This document shows, piece after piece, positions 17,378 through 26,904 of a DNA stretch of 64,000 nucleotides (position 1 is the stretch's first letter; the number at the start of each line of letters is the position of its first letter). The stretch comes from GCA-002722245 sp964230605 (lineage in GTDB: Bacteria > Bacteroidota > Bacteroidia > Flavobacteriales_C > GCA-002722245). Made by a program: the position numbers and the translations under genes. Where the stretch lies: the NCBI GenBank assembly GCA_964230605.1, contig CAXRIN010000046.1, positions 1-64,000 on the forward strand, in the 5' to 3' direction. The notes beneath the pieces are model-generated. The model did no database searches. It was given only the letters and a program-made list of their open reading frames with translations, and was not told where the DNA came from.

Positions 17378-18085
17378 TTAGAAGTTTGGCTTTAATGTGT
17401 ATTTACCATAGAATTCGTCTATAATTTTCACAGCTTCGTCAGATGTATCAACTAAGTGGAATAGATCCATATCTTTTGGTGAGATTTTTCCATCTGCTAG
17501 CAAAGTGTTTTTTATCCATTCAACCATTCCTCCCCAGAATTCTTTACCTACAAGTACAATAGGGAATTTTCCTATTTTTTTAGTTTGGATTAAGGTAATA
17601 GCTTCAAAAAGTTCATCTAGTGTGCCAAAACCTCCTGGAAGAACAATAAATCCTTGAGCGTATTTGACAAACATTACTTTTCGAACGAAGAAGTAATCAA
17701 AATCAATTTTTTTATCTCTATCGATATAAGGGTTAGCGTATTCTTCAAAAGGTAAAGAAATGTTTAGTCCTACTGATTTGCCACCTCCTCGATGAGCCCC
17801 TTTGTTTGCCGCTTCCATAATACCAGGTCCGCCTCCTGTAATTACTCCATATCCATGTTGAGTAACTTTGTATGCAATATCTTCAGCTAACTTAAAATAC
17901 TTGTCATCTTCTTTGGTTCTAGCAGAACCAAAAATTGAAACGCATGGTCCAATACGTCCCATTTTTTCAAAGGCTTCAACAAACTCAGACATAACTTTGA
18001 ATATTGCCCAAGAGTCATTGCTTTTTATTTCATTCCAATCTCTTTCTGAAAATGCTTCTATTATTTTATCATCATGATCACTCAT
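17378..18085 (-). CDS. LOG-family nucleotide-binding protein (TIGR00730)
   Basis: The 235-residue protein has the Rossmann-type lysine-decarboxylase-like fold named for LOG. Motifs are CVSIFGSARTKEDD, GYGVITGGGPGIMEAANKGA and the signature PGGFGTLDELFEAITLIQT. Enzymes with this PGGxGTxxE motif hydrolyse cytokinin riboside monophosphates or other nucleoside monophosphates to base plus ribose 5-phosphate. In bacteria outside plants' partners the role is usually nucleotide salvage or unknown. It sits 70 bp downstream of uvrA on the same strand. Confidence 0.85.
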   Translation of the reverse strand: MSDHDDKIIEAFSERDWNEIKSNDSWAIFKVMSEFVEAFEKMGRIGPCVSIFGSARTKEDDKYFKLAEDIAYKVTQHGYGVITGGGPGIMEAANKGAHRGGGKSVGLNISLPFEEYANPYIDRDKKIDFDYFFVRKVMFVKYAQGFIVLPGGFGTLDELFEAITLIQTKKIGKFPIVLVGKEFWGGMVEWIKNTLLADGKISPKDMDLFHLVDTSDEAVKIIDEFYGKYTLKPNF

Positions 18086-18155
18086 AGTCTTTAAGTTTAA
18101 TGTGAAATTTGGAGAGATTCCAAAGTAAATGTTCTACTGTTCTCTTTTTAAAAAG

Positions 18156-20978
18156 TTACTTCAACTCCACTTTCAAAAACTGAGCAGTGACACTTTTATT
18201 GTTCTTGATTAAATTTTCGGGCGTTCCTTGAGCTACAATTTGTCCTCCATTTTTCCCGCCCTCAGGTCCAAGGTCTATAATATAATCGGAAACTTTAAGC
18301 ACATCTAGATTATGTTCGATAACAACAACAGAATTCCCTAAATCAACAATTTTTTGTAAAACACCTAATAGAATATTAATGTCTTCAAAATGTAAACCAG
18401 TTGTTGGTTCATCTAATATATAAATGGTTTTTCCAGTGGCTTTTTTCGAAAGTTCACTAGCCAACTTTATTCTTTGTGCTTCACCTCCCGATAAAGTTGT
18501 TGATGCTTGTCCTAGTTGAATATACCCTAATCCAACATTATTTAAAGCCTCTATTTTTCTTTTGATTTTCGGTTGACTTTCAAAAAACTCTACAGCTTCA
18601 TTTATTGGTAAATCAAGAATTTGGTTAATGTTTTTGCCCTTGAATTTTACTTGTAACGTCTCTTTGTTATATCGATTACCATTACATGTTTTGCATTTTA
18701 CAAAAACATCAGGAAGAAAATTCATTTCAATAGTTTCAACTCCAGCCCCTTTACATTGTTCACATCTTCCTCCTGCTATGTTAAAAGAGAAACGCCCTGC
18801 CTTAAAGCCATTGATTTTAGCTTGTGGTAATTGAGCAAATAAATTACGAATATCCGTAAAAACTCCAGTGTAGGTTGCGGGGTTGGATCTTGGTGTTCGT
18901 CCAATTGGCGATTGGTCTATTTCAATTACTTTATCAATTAGATCCAATCCTTTCACGGATTTAAATGGTAGGGGAGCGGATTTACTTTTATATACTTGAT
19001 TGTAAAGTAATGGAACAAGAGTTTCATTTATGAGTGTTGATTTTCCACTTCCTGATATACCTGATATACAAGTAAAATTTCCAATGGGAATTTTAAAATC
19101 TACGTCCTTCAAGTTGTTCCCCGAAGCTCCTTTAATTTCAACGAATTCTTTACTTAGTTTTCTTCTTTTTGGTACTTCAATACTCTTTAATCCTTTCAGA
19201 TATTGATATGTGGTACTGTTTTTATTTGAAAGTTGCTTTAGTGTTCCTTGATCAATAATTTCCCCACCGTATTTTCCTGCTTTGGGGCCAATGTCAATAA
19301 TATAATCAGCTTCTTCCATAATCTCTTTGTCGTGCTCTACAACTATTACGGAGTTACCATTATCCCTTAGTTTCTTAAGTGCTTTGATCAACCTTTTATT
19401 GTCTCTTTGATGTAATCCAATACTTGGTTCGTCTAGAATATATAAAACACCAACTAGTTGAGAGCCTATTTGAGTAGCGAGTCTAATTCTTTGGCTTTCA
19501 CCTCCAGAAAGTGTTTTGGCTGTTCTATGAAGATTCAAGTAATCCAAGCCTACATCTAATAAAAACGAAACTTTCTTGTTTGTTTCTTTTAATATTTCTT
19601 CAGCGATTTTCTTTTTGGATGGTTCAAACGAATCGGAAATTTCACTTAGCCAGATTGATAATTCTGATATATCAAGATTTGAAACTTCAGCAATAGATTT
19701 ACCCGCTATTTTAAAATGATTAGCTTCTTTCTTTAATCTTCCTCCTTTACATTCGGTACATGTTGAACTAGTCATGTAACTCCTTAGCCATCTATTTTCA
19801 GCAGCATTGTTAAATTCATTAAGCTGCTGAAGGTAGTTAATTATCCCCTCGAATTTAATATCAGATTCTGTGATGCTATTTTCATTCCCGAACATTAAAA
19901 TTTTTAGAAAATCATCTGAATGTTCAGTAAATGGTTTATTGATATTTTCGCCCATTGATGCAGCTAACTCATCAATGATGTTAAAAATGTAATTTTTTTT
20001 CTTTTTTCCAAGTGGGAATATGGCTCCTTTTGCAATTGAAATCTTTTTATTAGGAACCACTTTCTCTTCATCAAAAGAGAAGGTTTCACCTAGTCCATTA
20101 CATGAAGGACAAGCTCCATAAGGACTGTTAAATGAAAATAAATTGGGTTCAGGAAGTTTATAGGAGATTCCAGTTGTTGGACAGGTTAAATGTTGGCTGT
20201 AAAATTTTATTTTGCCGCTAGGTTCCCCTAAAATCATAATTGCACCTTCACCAATGTTTAGAGCAGTTGAAAGAGATCTTTTAAATCTAGGGTCGGATGC
20301 AGAATCAGAATTTATTTTTAATCGATCAACTACAACTTCAATATCGTGCGTTTTATATCTATCGGCTTGAAGACCTTTTGTGATATCGATTATTTCTCCG
20401 TCAATTCGAACTTTTGAATACCCCTGTTTTCCTAGTTTTTCAAATAATTCTCTGTAATGCCCTTTTCTTCCTTTAACTAATGGGGCAAGAATGTTTATTC
20501 CTTCGTCACTATAATTTTTTACAATTAAGTTGGAGATTTGATCAGTGGTATAACTAACCATTAATTCTCCAGTTTCATAACTGTAAGCATCTGCTACTCT
20601 TGCATAAAGTAGTCGCAGGAAATCATATATTTCTGTGATTGTCCCAACTGTTGATCTAGGACTTCTGGATGTTGTTTTTTGTTCAATTGCAATTACAGGA
20701 CTGAGGCCATCTATTTTTTCTACATCGGGCCTTTTCATGTCTCCCATGAATTGACGAGCGTAGGCCGAAAATGATTCCATGTAACGGCGTTGCCCTTCGG
20801 CATAAATCGTGTCGAATGCTAAACTGGATTTACCACTACCACTTAACCCCGTTATTACAACAAGTTTATGCCTTGGGATTCTAAGCGATATGTTTTTAAG
20901 ATTGTGCTCTTTTGCACCTTCAATAACAATGAATTCCGATTCGGAAAATTCATTCCATTTATTTAACGATTGTTTCAA
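18156..20978 (-). CDS. uvrA: Excinuclease ABC subunit A
   Basis: The 940-residue protein is a full-length UvrA with two ABC ATPase modules. The first Walker A is GLSGSGKSS at 44-52 and the second is GISGSGKSTLINE. Both ABC signatures are visible (LSGGESQRIRLATQIG and LSGGEAQRIKLASELS), as are the zinc-finger cysteines CPSCNGLGE, CTECKGGRL, CEQCKGAG and CKTCNG. UvrA scans DNA for bulky lesions and loads UvrB in nucleotide excision repair. Its first 20 bp overlap the end of the lytic transglycosylase gene upstream, so it is expressed at least partly from that operon. No LexA-like operator was recognised. Confidence 0.97.
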   Translation of the reverse strand: MKQSLNKWNEFSESEFIVIEGAKEHNLKNISLRIPRHKLVVITGLSGSGKSSLAFDTIYAEGQRRYMESFSAYARQFMGDMKRPDVEKIDGLSPVIAIEQKTTSRSPRSTVGTITEIYDFLRLLYARVADAYSYETGELMVSYTTDQISNLIVKNYSDEGINILAPLVKGRKGHYRELFEKLGKQGYSKVRIDGEIIDITKGLQADRYKTHDIEVVVDRLKINSDSASDPRFKRSLSTALNIGEGAIMILGEPSGKIKFYSQHLTCPTTGISYKLPEPNLFSFNSPYGACPSCNGLGETFSFDEEKVVPNKKISIAKGAIFPLGKKKKNYIFNIIDELAASMGENINKPFTEHSDDFLKILMFGNENSITESDIKFEGIINYLQQLNEFNNAAENRWLRSYMTSSTCTECKGGRLKKEANHFKIAGKSIAEVSNLDISELSIWLSEISDSFEPSKKKIAEEILKETNKKVSFLLDVGLDYLNLHRTAKTLSGGESQRIRLATQIGSQLVGVLYILDEPSIGLHQRDNKRLIKALKKLRDNGNSVIVVEHDKEIMEEADYIIDIGPKAGKYGGEIIDQGTLKQLSNKNSTTYQYLKGLKSIEVPKRRKLSKEFVEIKGASGNNLKDVDFKIPIGNFTCISGISGSGKSTLINETLVPLLYNQVYKSKSAPLPFKSVKGLDLIDKVIEIDQSPIGRTPRSNPATYTGVFTDIRNLFAQLPQAKINGFKAGRFSFNIAGGRCEQCKGAGVETIEMNFLPDVFVKCKTCNGNRYNKETLQVKFKGKNINQILDLPINEAVEFFESQPKIKRKIEALNNVGLGYIQLGQASTTLSGGEAQRIKLASELSKKATGKTIYILDEPTTGLHFEDINILLGVLQKIVDLGNSVVVIEHNLDVLKVSDYIIDLGPEGGKNGGQIVAQGTPENLIKNNKSVTAQFLKVELK

Positions 20979-22059
20979 TTGGAGACGCTTTTAGTAGACT
21001 ATCCGAAATAATAGTTTTTGTCTGACTTACTGAGTCTTCTTTTAATTGATTAGTGTTTGTTGAATCATTACACATTATTTTATTAATAGATAATTGAACA
21101 GAATCTAAAATAGAATCAGGTTCAGCACATTCATATTCAGTGTAGATAGAAAACCCTTCAGTAGGGATTTTGAAGAAATACTTATTCTTGTTTGCGTTTT
21201 TTAAACTTCTTTCCCTCAACCACGGGTTACAAATTCGAAATATTTTATAATTAATACCTTGTTGTAGTGCAAAGTCCGTGTAATTCGAAATAGAAGAGTC
21301 AACTGATACTGTCTTGTATTTAATAGGTTCGTAACGATCTTTTGCTGATAAGTTAAAACCGTAATTTTTAGGGTTTTCTAGAATTTCCTTGAAAGCAATT
21401 ATTCTGAATAAATATCTTGAGGTTTCATTATTTAAAAGAAGATCATAATAACTTTTAGCTTTTTGTCTTTCAAGGTTTTTTTCTAATCCATACATTCCCA
21501 TGTTATAAGAAGCTGCAACGAGCGTCCATGATTGAAATTTTTTGTAGGCGTCATTAAAATAGTCGCAAGCAGCTTGAGTTGATTTTTCAAGATGGTATCT
21601 TTCATCAACTTCTTTATTAATCTCTAAACCGTATTCTTTTCCAGTTCTTTCCATAAATTGCCAAAATCCTCTAGCTCCAGCAGGAGAAACTACATTTTGT
21701 AATCCACTTTCCGCAATCGCTAAATATTTAAAATCATCAGGAATGTTATTCTCTCTCAGAATAGGTTCGATAATCGGAAAGTATTTCCCTATTTTTTTGT
21801 AATAAAGTAAAACTGAAGAATGCCAATAGGCCGTTTTAATGATTTCGTTATCAAATCTTTCCTGGATATCCTTACTGTCTAATGGTACCGCTTCACCACA
21901 GAAATGTATATTCTGTGGTAAGCTATGAGATTTTGCCGCGTAAAAAAAAGAGTTGTCAAAATTCAACTCTGATATTTTTTTTGAAAAGGTAAATAATTGG
22001 AAACAACCAATTATTGCAAGAAATGAAACTAGTATTTGATAAGCCCTCTTATTGTTCAT
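20959..22059 (-). CDS. Membrane-bound lytic murein transglycosylase (GH23, MltD-like)
   Basis: The 366-residue protein has an N-terminal membrane or signal segment (about 8-24) and a Slt-type lysozyme-like domain (about 95-240). The catalytic glutamate is E117 in LAIAESGLQN, followed by SPAGARGFWQFMERTGKEYG and LVAASYNMG, both standard for this family. It cleaves peptidoglycan glycan strands in the periplasm. LysM repeats found in MltD are absent, although the C-terminal part keeps the post-catalytic region. It overlaps the sugar-phosphate transferase gene by 11 bp and uvrA by 20 bp, a tightly packed operon. Confidence 0.88.
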   Translation of the reverse strand: MNNKRAYQILVSFLAIIGCFQLFTFSKKISELNFDNSFFYAAKSHSLPQNIHFCGEAVPLDSKDIQERFDNEIIKTAYWHSSVLLYYKKIGKYFPIIEPILRENNIPDDFKYLAIAESGLQNVVSPAGARGFWQFMERTGKEYGLEINKEVDERYHLEKSTQAACDYFNDAYKKFQSWTLVAASYNMGMYGLEKNLERQKAKSYYDLLLNNETSRYLFRIIAFKEILENPKNYGFNLSAKDRYEPIKYKTVSVDSSISNYTDFALQQGINYKIFRICNPWLRERSLKNANKNKYFFKIPTEGFSIYTEYECAEPDSILDSVQLSINKIMCNDSTNTNQLKEDSVSQTKTIISDSLLKASPIETIVK

Positions 22060-23098
22060 TTAATTTTTTTCTTTTCGTAATCCCAAAAAGGAAACCAAAG
22101 CTAATTAACATGAACATTAAAATACCAATTATTGTTGTGTTAGACCAAGTTTTTATTTCGTAATTGAAGTACAATCCGATTCCTCCACAAATGAAAGTAA
22201 GACCCAAAAAGAAAATTGCTATGTGGCGATCTTTTAATCCAAGATATGAAAGGTGGTGAGTGGTATGATCTCGTCCTCCAACAAACGGACTTTGTCCTCT
22301 CGCTATTCTATTAATTGTAACTGTTGTTGTGTCAATTATGGAAGGAAAAAATGCTAAGATAGGAGTGATTGCTTTAGGGAAAAATGAATTGTCTGAAAAC
22401 CCATAACCATTCCAAAAAAAGTATATACCAACAGCAGCTAAAAGTGCACCAAGAAACTGACTTCCTGTATCTCCCATGTACATTCTTGAAGGATTCCAAT
22501 TGTAGTACAGAAAACCAAACAATGCAGCCACAGTACCTAGCAAAACCCAAAAATAAAGATGATTCAAGTTGTTAGTTAATACCAAAGAAAAAAGTACCGT
22601 TGAAATAACTCCAATAGAGACAGAAGTGGTAATTCCGTCCATATTGTCTAACATATTGATTGAGTTCATCATTCCTGTTACCCAAACAAAAGTTAAGATA
22701 TAATTGATGATGTTGTTTTCAAATAGTTGAATATAGTTGTTCGTAGCAATCAAAACAAAAGCACATGCGAATTGTCCTGCGAATTTTAAAAATGGTTTAG
22801 TGTTATAAGCATCATCGGCCAAACCAATTAAAAAACCAATTGAGCTTGCAATTAAAACTCCAAAAAATTCAGTTGGAATGTCTTTTGATGCAAAAACAAT
22901 CGCATAGACAGCAAATGAAAGTAAAAAGACGATATAAAATGATATCCCTCCAAAAGCTGGTTTTGAAGTACTTCCCCATCTAATTTGAGTTTCCCCTGAA
23001 TTATTTTTTGTTCCCATAGTCCTTGAGAACTTTAGGAATAAGCCATTTATTAAAAGTGAAAAAGCTGTAGCAGCAATAAAAAATATTAAAAATTGCAT
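22049..23098 (-). CDS. MraY/WecA-family undecaprenyl-phosphate sugar-1-phosphate transferase
   Basis: The 349-residue integral membrane protein has about ten or eleven hydrophobic helices and the family's cytoplasmic motifs: GLADDAYNTKP, NSINMLDNMDGITTS, MYMGDTGSQFLGA and GGRDHTTHHLSYLG. Such enzymes attach a sugar phosphate (GlcNAc-1-P or similar) to undecaprenyl phosphate, the first step in O-antigen or exopolysaccharide assembly. MraY of the murein pathway would lie in the dcw cluster, so a WecA-like role in surface polysaccharide is preferred here. It has its own full -33/-7 promoter overlapping the end of rfbC. Confidence 0.88.
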   Translation of the reverse strand: MQFLIFFIAATAFSLLINGLFLKFSRTMGTKNNSGETQIRWGSTSKPAFGGISFYIVFLLSFAVYAIVFASKDIPTEFFGVLIASSIGFLIGLADDAYNTKPFLKFAGQFACAFVLIATNNYIQLFENNIINYILTFVWVTGMMNSINMLDNMDGITTSVSIGVISTVLFSLVLTNNLNHLYFWVLLGTVAALFGFLYYNWNPSRMYMGDTGSQFLGALLAAVGIYFFWNGYGFSDNSFFPKAITPILAFFPSIIDTTTVTINRIARGQSPFVGGRDHTTHHLSYLGLKDRHIAIFFLGLTFICGGIGLYFNYEIKTWSNTTIIGILMFMLISFGFLFGITKRKKLNEQ

Positions 23099-23117
23099 TG
23101 TGCTGATTTTATGCGTG

Positions 23118-23148
23118 CAAAAATAAGTTTTACAAATTCTTAAAACAA
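23118..23148 (-). promoter_or_regulatory. -33/-7 promoter before the WecA-like gene
   Basis: Minus-strand TATTTTTG (23118-23125) matches the -7 box and TTG (23146-23148) lies 20 bp upstream, matching -33. The ATG at 23098 is 19 bp downstream. The -33 lies in the final codons of rfbC. Confidence 0.6.
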
Positions 23149-23682
23149 GGATTTGAAGTTTTCAAATAAATCTCCCTCATTGTCTTTAGCCGAAGTGTTA
23201 GGGTTTTTAGTTTCCCACTCAATGTTTAAAGTCGGATCATTCCAAATAATTGAACCTTCTGAATCTTTGTTATAATAATTGGTTACTTTGTAGGCAAAAA
23301 TTGTATCATCTTCTAATGTTTCGAATCCATGAGCAAACCCAGGCGGAACCCAAAGCATTTTAAAATTTTCTTCGGTGAGCTTAATTTTAAAACTTTTACC
23401 ATATGTAGGTGAGTCTTTTCTAATATCAACTATTACATCATTAACAGCTCCCTTGATAACTCGTACTAATTTTCCTTGATCAAATGGTGGATTTTGAAAA
23501 TGTAAACCTCTTAACACTCCTTTAGACGACAATGATTGATTGTCTTGAACAAAATTAAATTCTCCAATATAATTAGCTATTTCTTTTTGATTAAAAGACT
23601 CCATGAAGTAGCCTCTGTGATCCCCAAAAACATTTGGAGTAATCACTAAAGCATCTTTTAAAGGTATTTTCTCAATTTTCAT
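23140..23682 (-). CDS. rfbC: dTDP-4-dehydrorhamnose 3,5-epimerase
   Basis: The 180-residue protein is a cupin of the RmlC family. It shows DHRGYFMESFN, QDNQSLSSKGVLRGLHFQ with the catalytic histidine, GAVNDVIVDIRKDSPTYGK and WVPPGFAHGFETL. It epimerises dTDP-4-keto-6-deoxyglucose at C3 and C5 on the way to dTDP-L-rhamnose. The partners rfbA, rfbB and rfbD are not in the window, so they must lie elsewhere or the enzyme serves another dTDP-sugar. It overlaps the tyrosine-kinase gene by one base. Confidence 0.93.
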   Translation of the reverse strand: MKIEKIPLKDALVITPNVFGDHRGYFMESFNQKEIANYIGEFNFVQDNQSLSSKGVLRGLHFQNPPFDQGKLVRVIKGAVNDVIVDIRKDSPTYGKSFKIKLTEENFKMLWVPPGFAHGFETLEDDTIFAYKVTNYYNKDSEGSIIWNDPTLNIEWETKNPNTSAKDNEGDLFENFKSLF

Positions 23683-26117
23683 TATTTACTAAAAAGTTTT
23701 TTTAGTCCTTTTTTTTCTTTTTCCGGATTCTCTTCGTAGTATCCATGGTTACCTCCGTATCCATACCCGTAACCATATCCATACCCGTACCCGTACCCGT
23801 ACCCGTACCCGTATCCATAACCGTATTTACCGTATCCTCCGTATGTTTTACCTCCACCTGCACCATTCAGGATGACAGAAAGGTTTTTAACGCCTTTTTT
23901 ATCTCGTAACATTTGTATGTTTTTCAAGAAAACTTTTTTAGAGAAATGAGCACGAACAATGTAAATAGGGTAGTCAACTTTTGAAATAATAGGTAGAGCA
24001 TCTGTTACTATACCTACAGGAGGGGTGTCAATAACAATTACATCATACATCTTTTTCAAATCTTCTACAATGTCAGTCATTTTTTGACTGATAATTAGTT
24101 CTGAAGGGTTTGGGGGGATTGGCCCAGCAGTGATAAAATGTAAGTTTTCTAGGTTACTTTTTTGAATACATTCGTCTAATGAAGTTTTGCCAATAAGCAA
24201 AGTACTCATACCGACTGTGTTTTGAACATTGAATCCAATATGAGTTTTGGGCTTTCTCATGTCCAAATCCAGAATGATAACTTTTTTTTCTGAAAAAGCT
24301 ATTATTCCTCCAAGGTTGATTGCTACAAAAGTTTTTCCCTCACCTGAGATTGTTGATGTTACAGTCAAAACCTTTGAGCCTTCGTTGTGTGCAATAAACT
24401 GTAAATTGGATCTAATAGATCTAAAAGCCTCAGACATTAATGATTTAGGATTCTTATCGACTATTAATTGAGATACGGGAATGACATCTTTATAGGATGG
24501 TACCATTCCTAGTATTGGGATATTATTAGTGTGCTTGGCAACATCAGATGTTGAAGAGACTGTATTATGTAGAAGGTATTTTATAACAACAATAAAAAGT
24601 CCAATTGCTAAACCAATTCCTGTGAATAATATATAATTAGTTCTCTTTTGAGGTGAAATTGGAGTAAGATTTGCTTTTCCAGGTTCTATAATTTCATTAT
24701 CTGATACAAATCCTGCTTTTACCATTTCATATTCAGCTTTCTTCGTGAGGAGTTTAGAATAATATTCACTGTTGATATCGTACATCCTTTTGAGGTGAAG
24801 GTAATCTGTATTGTGATCAAAGTTCAGTTCTTTCGATTTTTTGGCTATTTGATAACTAGATAATCTTTCTTCTATTGTTGCAATTTCCTCTTGTAAGTCT
24901 TGAATTAAGTTCCTTGTTACTTCTTTCAGGTCTTCAATTTCTAATTTTATTTCATAATCTATTTCTTTTACCTCGTATGATTCTTCTGTTAGGCGAAAGA
25001 TAAGGGATCTTCTTTTTGAAAGTAAACCTTTCAACTTGTTACCTACTGAAGCTATATATTTGTTGCCTGAGTTAAGTAATAAGACTGAATATAATTCATC
25101 ATATGATCTCTTGTTGTTAATTGAGTTGTAGAATTTATGGAGTTGATCAAGATAGTTTTCTAAATCAGATTTTTCTATTTGATCCTTTGATTTCAAATCT
25201 TTTGTCAGTTTACCGAAGTCAAGACCAATATCTGAATTTTCATCTTCCATCTCTTTATATGGTTTCAAAAGTCTTTGGTAATATTCAAGCTTTTTATTGA
25301 CCTTTAAAATTTGGTCGTCTGTGAACTGAATCATTTGATTTGCTGATTCTTTTTTCTTGATCAAATTGGAAACTAAAAAAGTTGAAGCTAAACTATTAAC
25401 TATATCAGCACATTTCTTTGGGTGATTCCCCGTATAGTTAATTTTGATTGTTTTTGCTCCAGAATTCTCAATGGCAACTTGTAGTCCTTCAGAGTATTTG
25501 TTAACCATCTCACTTTCATCAACAATTCTTATTAAAAACTTTGAATCTGATTGGGATAATTTATTGATATCTTGATTACTAATTTTAACTTTAATTTCAG
25601 TGTCTTCAAATGAAACCCATTTGTTTAGTGGAATCAATTTAGATATCTTATTATCATTTCTATCACAAGAAATGACACCTATGCCTTGTGTGAAATACAA
25701 CTCATAGTCAGAGTTTAAACTACTTCTATTTTTTATTTGGAATGAGATGTCAAATGGATTAGAATCATAGTTTTCGGTATTTAAAAACTTTCCTTTTGAA
25801 AAATAATCCGTTTGAAGATTTAAACTTGATAGTGCCTCACTCAGCATCTTCTTGGAATTTAATCTTCGTAATTCGCCAATTAAATTAGTTTCATAGATGT
25901 TTTCGAAATTCATCATTTGGTTAACTTCGTTCTTTTCAGAAATCTTAACAATGGTAGATGAAGAGTATTGGGGAATGGTATATCTATTTACAAAAAAGGC
26001 TATTGCTCCACCTAAGAATACAAGTAGAAAAATAATTGGAAGGTTTCTTCTAATTATTAAGATGGCTAAACCTAAATCAAATTCGTCGTTTAATATGGAT
26101 AGTTTTTCTTTTTCCAT
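23682..26117 (-). CDS. wzc: Wzc-like polysaccharide co-polymerase / tyrosine autokinase
   Basis: The 811-residue protein has an N-terminal Wzz domain with a transmembrane helix at about 27-44 and a long periplasmic coiled-coil region with a GNVR-type segment before a second membrane helix (YILFTGIGLAIGLFIVVIKY). A cytoplasmic BY-kinase domain follows, with Walker A SGEGKTFVAIN, A' ILDLDMRKPKTHIG and B VIVIDTPP. Wzc kinases control chain length and export through their phosphorylated tyrosine tail. Here the tail is exceptional: twelve Tyr-Gly dipeptides in a row after GYGK, followed by GNHGYYEE. The gene lies between wza-like and rfbC genes. Confidence 0.93.
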   Translation of the reverse strand: MEKEKLSILNDEFDLGLAILIIRRNLPIIFLLVFLGGAIAFFVNRYTIPQYSSSTIVKISEKNEVNQMMNFENIYETNLIGELRRLNSKKMLSEALSSLNLQTDYFSKGKFLNTENYDSNPFDISFQIKNRSSLNSDYELYFTQGIGVISCDRNDNKISKLIPLNKWVSFEDTEIKVKISNQDINKLSQSDSKFLIRIVDESEMVNKYSEGLQVAIENSGAKTIKINYTGNHPKKCADIVNSLASTFLVSNLIKKKESANQMIQFTDDQILKVNKKLEYYQRLLKPYKEMEDENSDIGLDFGKLTKDLKSKDQIEKSDLENYLDQLHKFYNSINNKRSYDELYSVLLLNSGNKYIASVGNKLKGLLSKRRSLIFRLTEESYEVKEIDYEIKLEIEDLKEVTRNLIQDLQEEIATIEERLSSYQIAKKSKELNFDHNTDYLHLKRMYDINSEYYSKLLTKKAEYEMVKAGFVSDNEIIEPGKANLTPISPQKRTNYILFTGIGLAIGLFIVVIKYLLHNTVSSTSDVAKHTNNIPILGMVPSYKDVIPVSQLIVDKNPKSLMSEAFRSIRSNLQFIAHNEGSKVLTVTSTISGEGKTFVAINLGGIIAFSEKKVIILDLDMRKPKTHIGFNVQNTVGMSTLLIGKTSLDECIQKSNLENLHFITAGPIPPNPSELIISQKMTDIVEDLKKMYDVIVIDTPPVGIVTDALPIISKVDYPIYIVRAHFSKKVFLKNIQMLRDKKGVKNLSVILNGAGGGKTYGGYGKYGYGYGYGYGYGYGYGYGYGYGYGGNHGYYEENPEKEKKGLKKLFSK
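23783..23812. repeat. Hexanucleotide repeat encoding the Tyr-Gly tail
   Basis: Five perfect ACCCGT units lie in a row, flanked by more degenerate copies covering about 23755-23830. Each unit encodes one Tyr-Gly pair on the minus strand. Slippage would change the number of tyrosines without shifting the frame. Confidence 0.85.
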
Positions 26118-26121
26118 AATA

Positions 26122-26904
26122 TTATTGCTGAGTTATGGTATAAACCAGTAAAATAGAGGTGAAAAATCCTAATATAGAACCTATATCGCTTGAGATTCTT
26201 GCTGGATAATTGATGAAAGGATCAATGTAAATAATGTCCCCAGCTTGCATATTAAGATTAGCGTCTTTCATACCATCAATTGTTGAAAGGTCAACAAGAT
26301 AAATATCAGGATTATCTAAGTTTCCTCGTATTATTTTAATTCTACTAGCATTTCCTTCTTGAAAAACACCTCCAACTTGGGCAAGCACTTCAAACAATGT
26401 TGTGTTTTCATTTTGTAATTGGAAGACAGAAGCTTGATATCCACCTTGAAATACATATATTCTGCGATTAAAAATCCTTGCTATAACAAATGGTGAATTC
26501 ACTTGGTTTTTTAACAAGTATTCCAGTTTTGATTCAATTTCGTTTAATGTTAAACCAACTACATTTACTCGTCCAATTAAAGGTACTTTGATTGTGCTAT
26601 CTGATCTTGCTTTATATCCAAAGCCACTTCGGTTATTCGCTCCATTAGAATTAGAACTTCCAGCTCCCGAACTACCATTCCTTCCGTTTCCTCCAATGTT
26701 AATTAAATTATATCCGTCGTTAGAGTACATTTGAATTGATATCTCGTCATCAATGGCGATTTTATAATCCTCTTTGTAGTTTACAGAATCTACAAATTCT
26801 TTGAATTTGTAGTTAGTTGGTGTGCGAAGCATTCTGCTTTTATCTAGTGTTGAACAGCTTGAAAGCAATCCAATAGCGAATATAATTAAGAGTATACTTC
26901 TCAT
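26122..26904 (-). CDS. Wza-like polysaccharide export lipoprotein
   Basis: The 260-residue protein has a lipoprotein signal peptide with lipobox LLSSC (Cys17). A Poly_export domain (IAIDDEISIQMYSNDGYNL) and a SLBB-like domain follow (GGYQASVFQLQNENTTLFEVL, then AGDIIYIDPF). A C-terminal hydrophobic helix (SILGFFTSILLVY) resembles the membrane-crossing helix of Wza. It would form the outer-membrane exit channel working with the Wzc-like kinase 4 bp downstream. A glycine, asparagine and serine-rich insertion (about residues 73-92) is unusual and may be a surface loop. Confidence 0.9.
   Translation of the reverse strand: MRSILLIIFAIGLLSSCSTLDKSRMLRTPTNYKFKEFVDSVNYKEDYKIAIDDEISIQMYSNDGYNLINIGGNGRNGSSGAGSSNSNGANNRSGFGYKARSDSTIKVPLIGRVNVVGLTLNEIESKLEYLLKNQVNSPFVIARIFNRRIYVFQGGYQASVFQLQNENTTLFEVLAQVGGVFQEGNASRIKIIRGNLDNPDIYLVDLSTIDGMKDANLNMQAGDIIYIDPFINYPARISSDIGSILGFFTSILLVYTITQQ

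Noticed and set aside
23755..23830. Tandem GTACCC units considered as a CRISPR-like or regulatory array
   Set aside because: They are six-base units inside a coding frame without spacers, and encode alternating Tyr and Gly.
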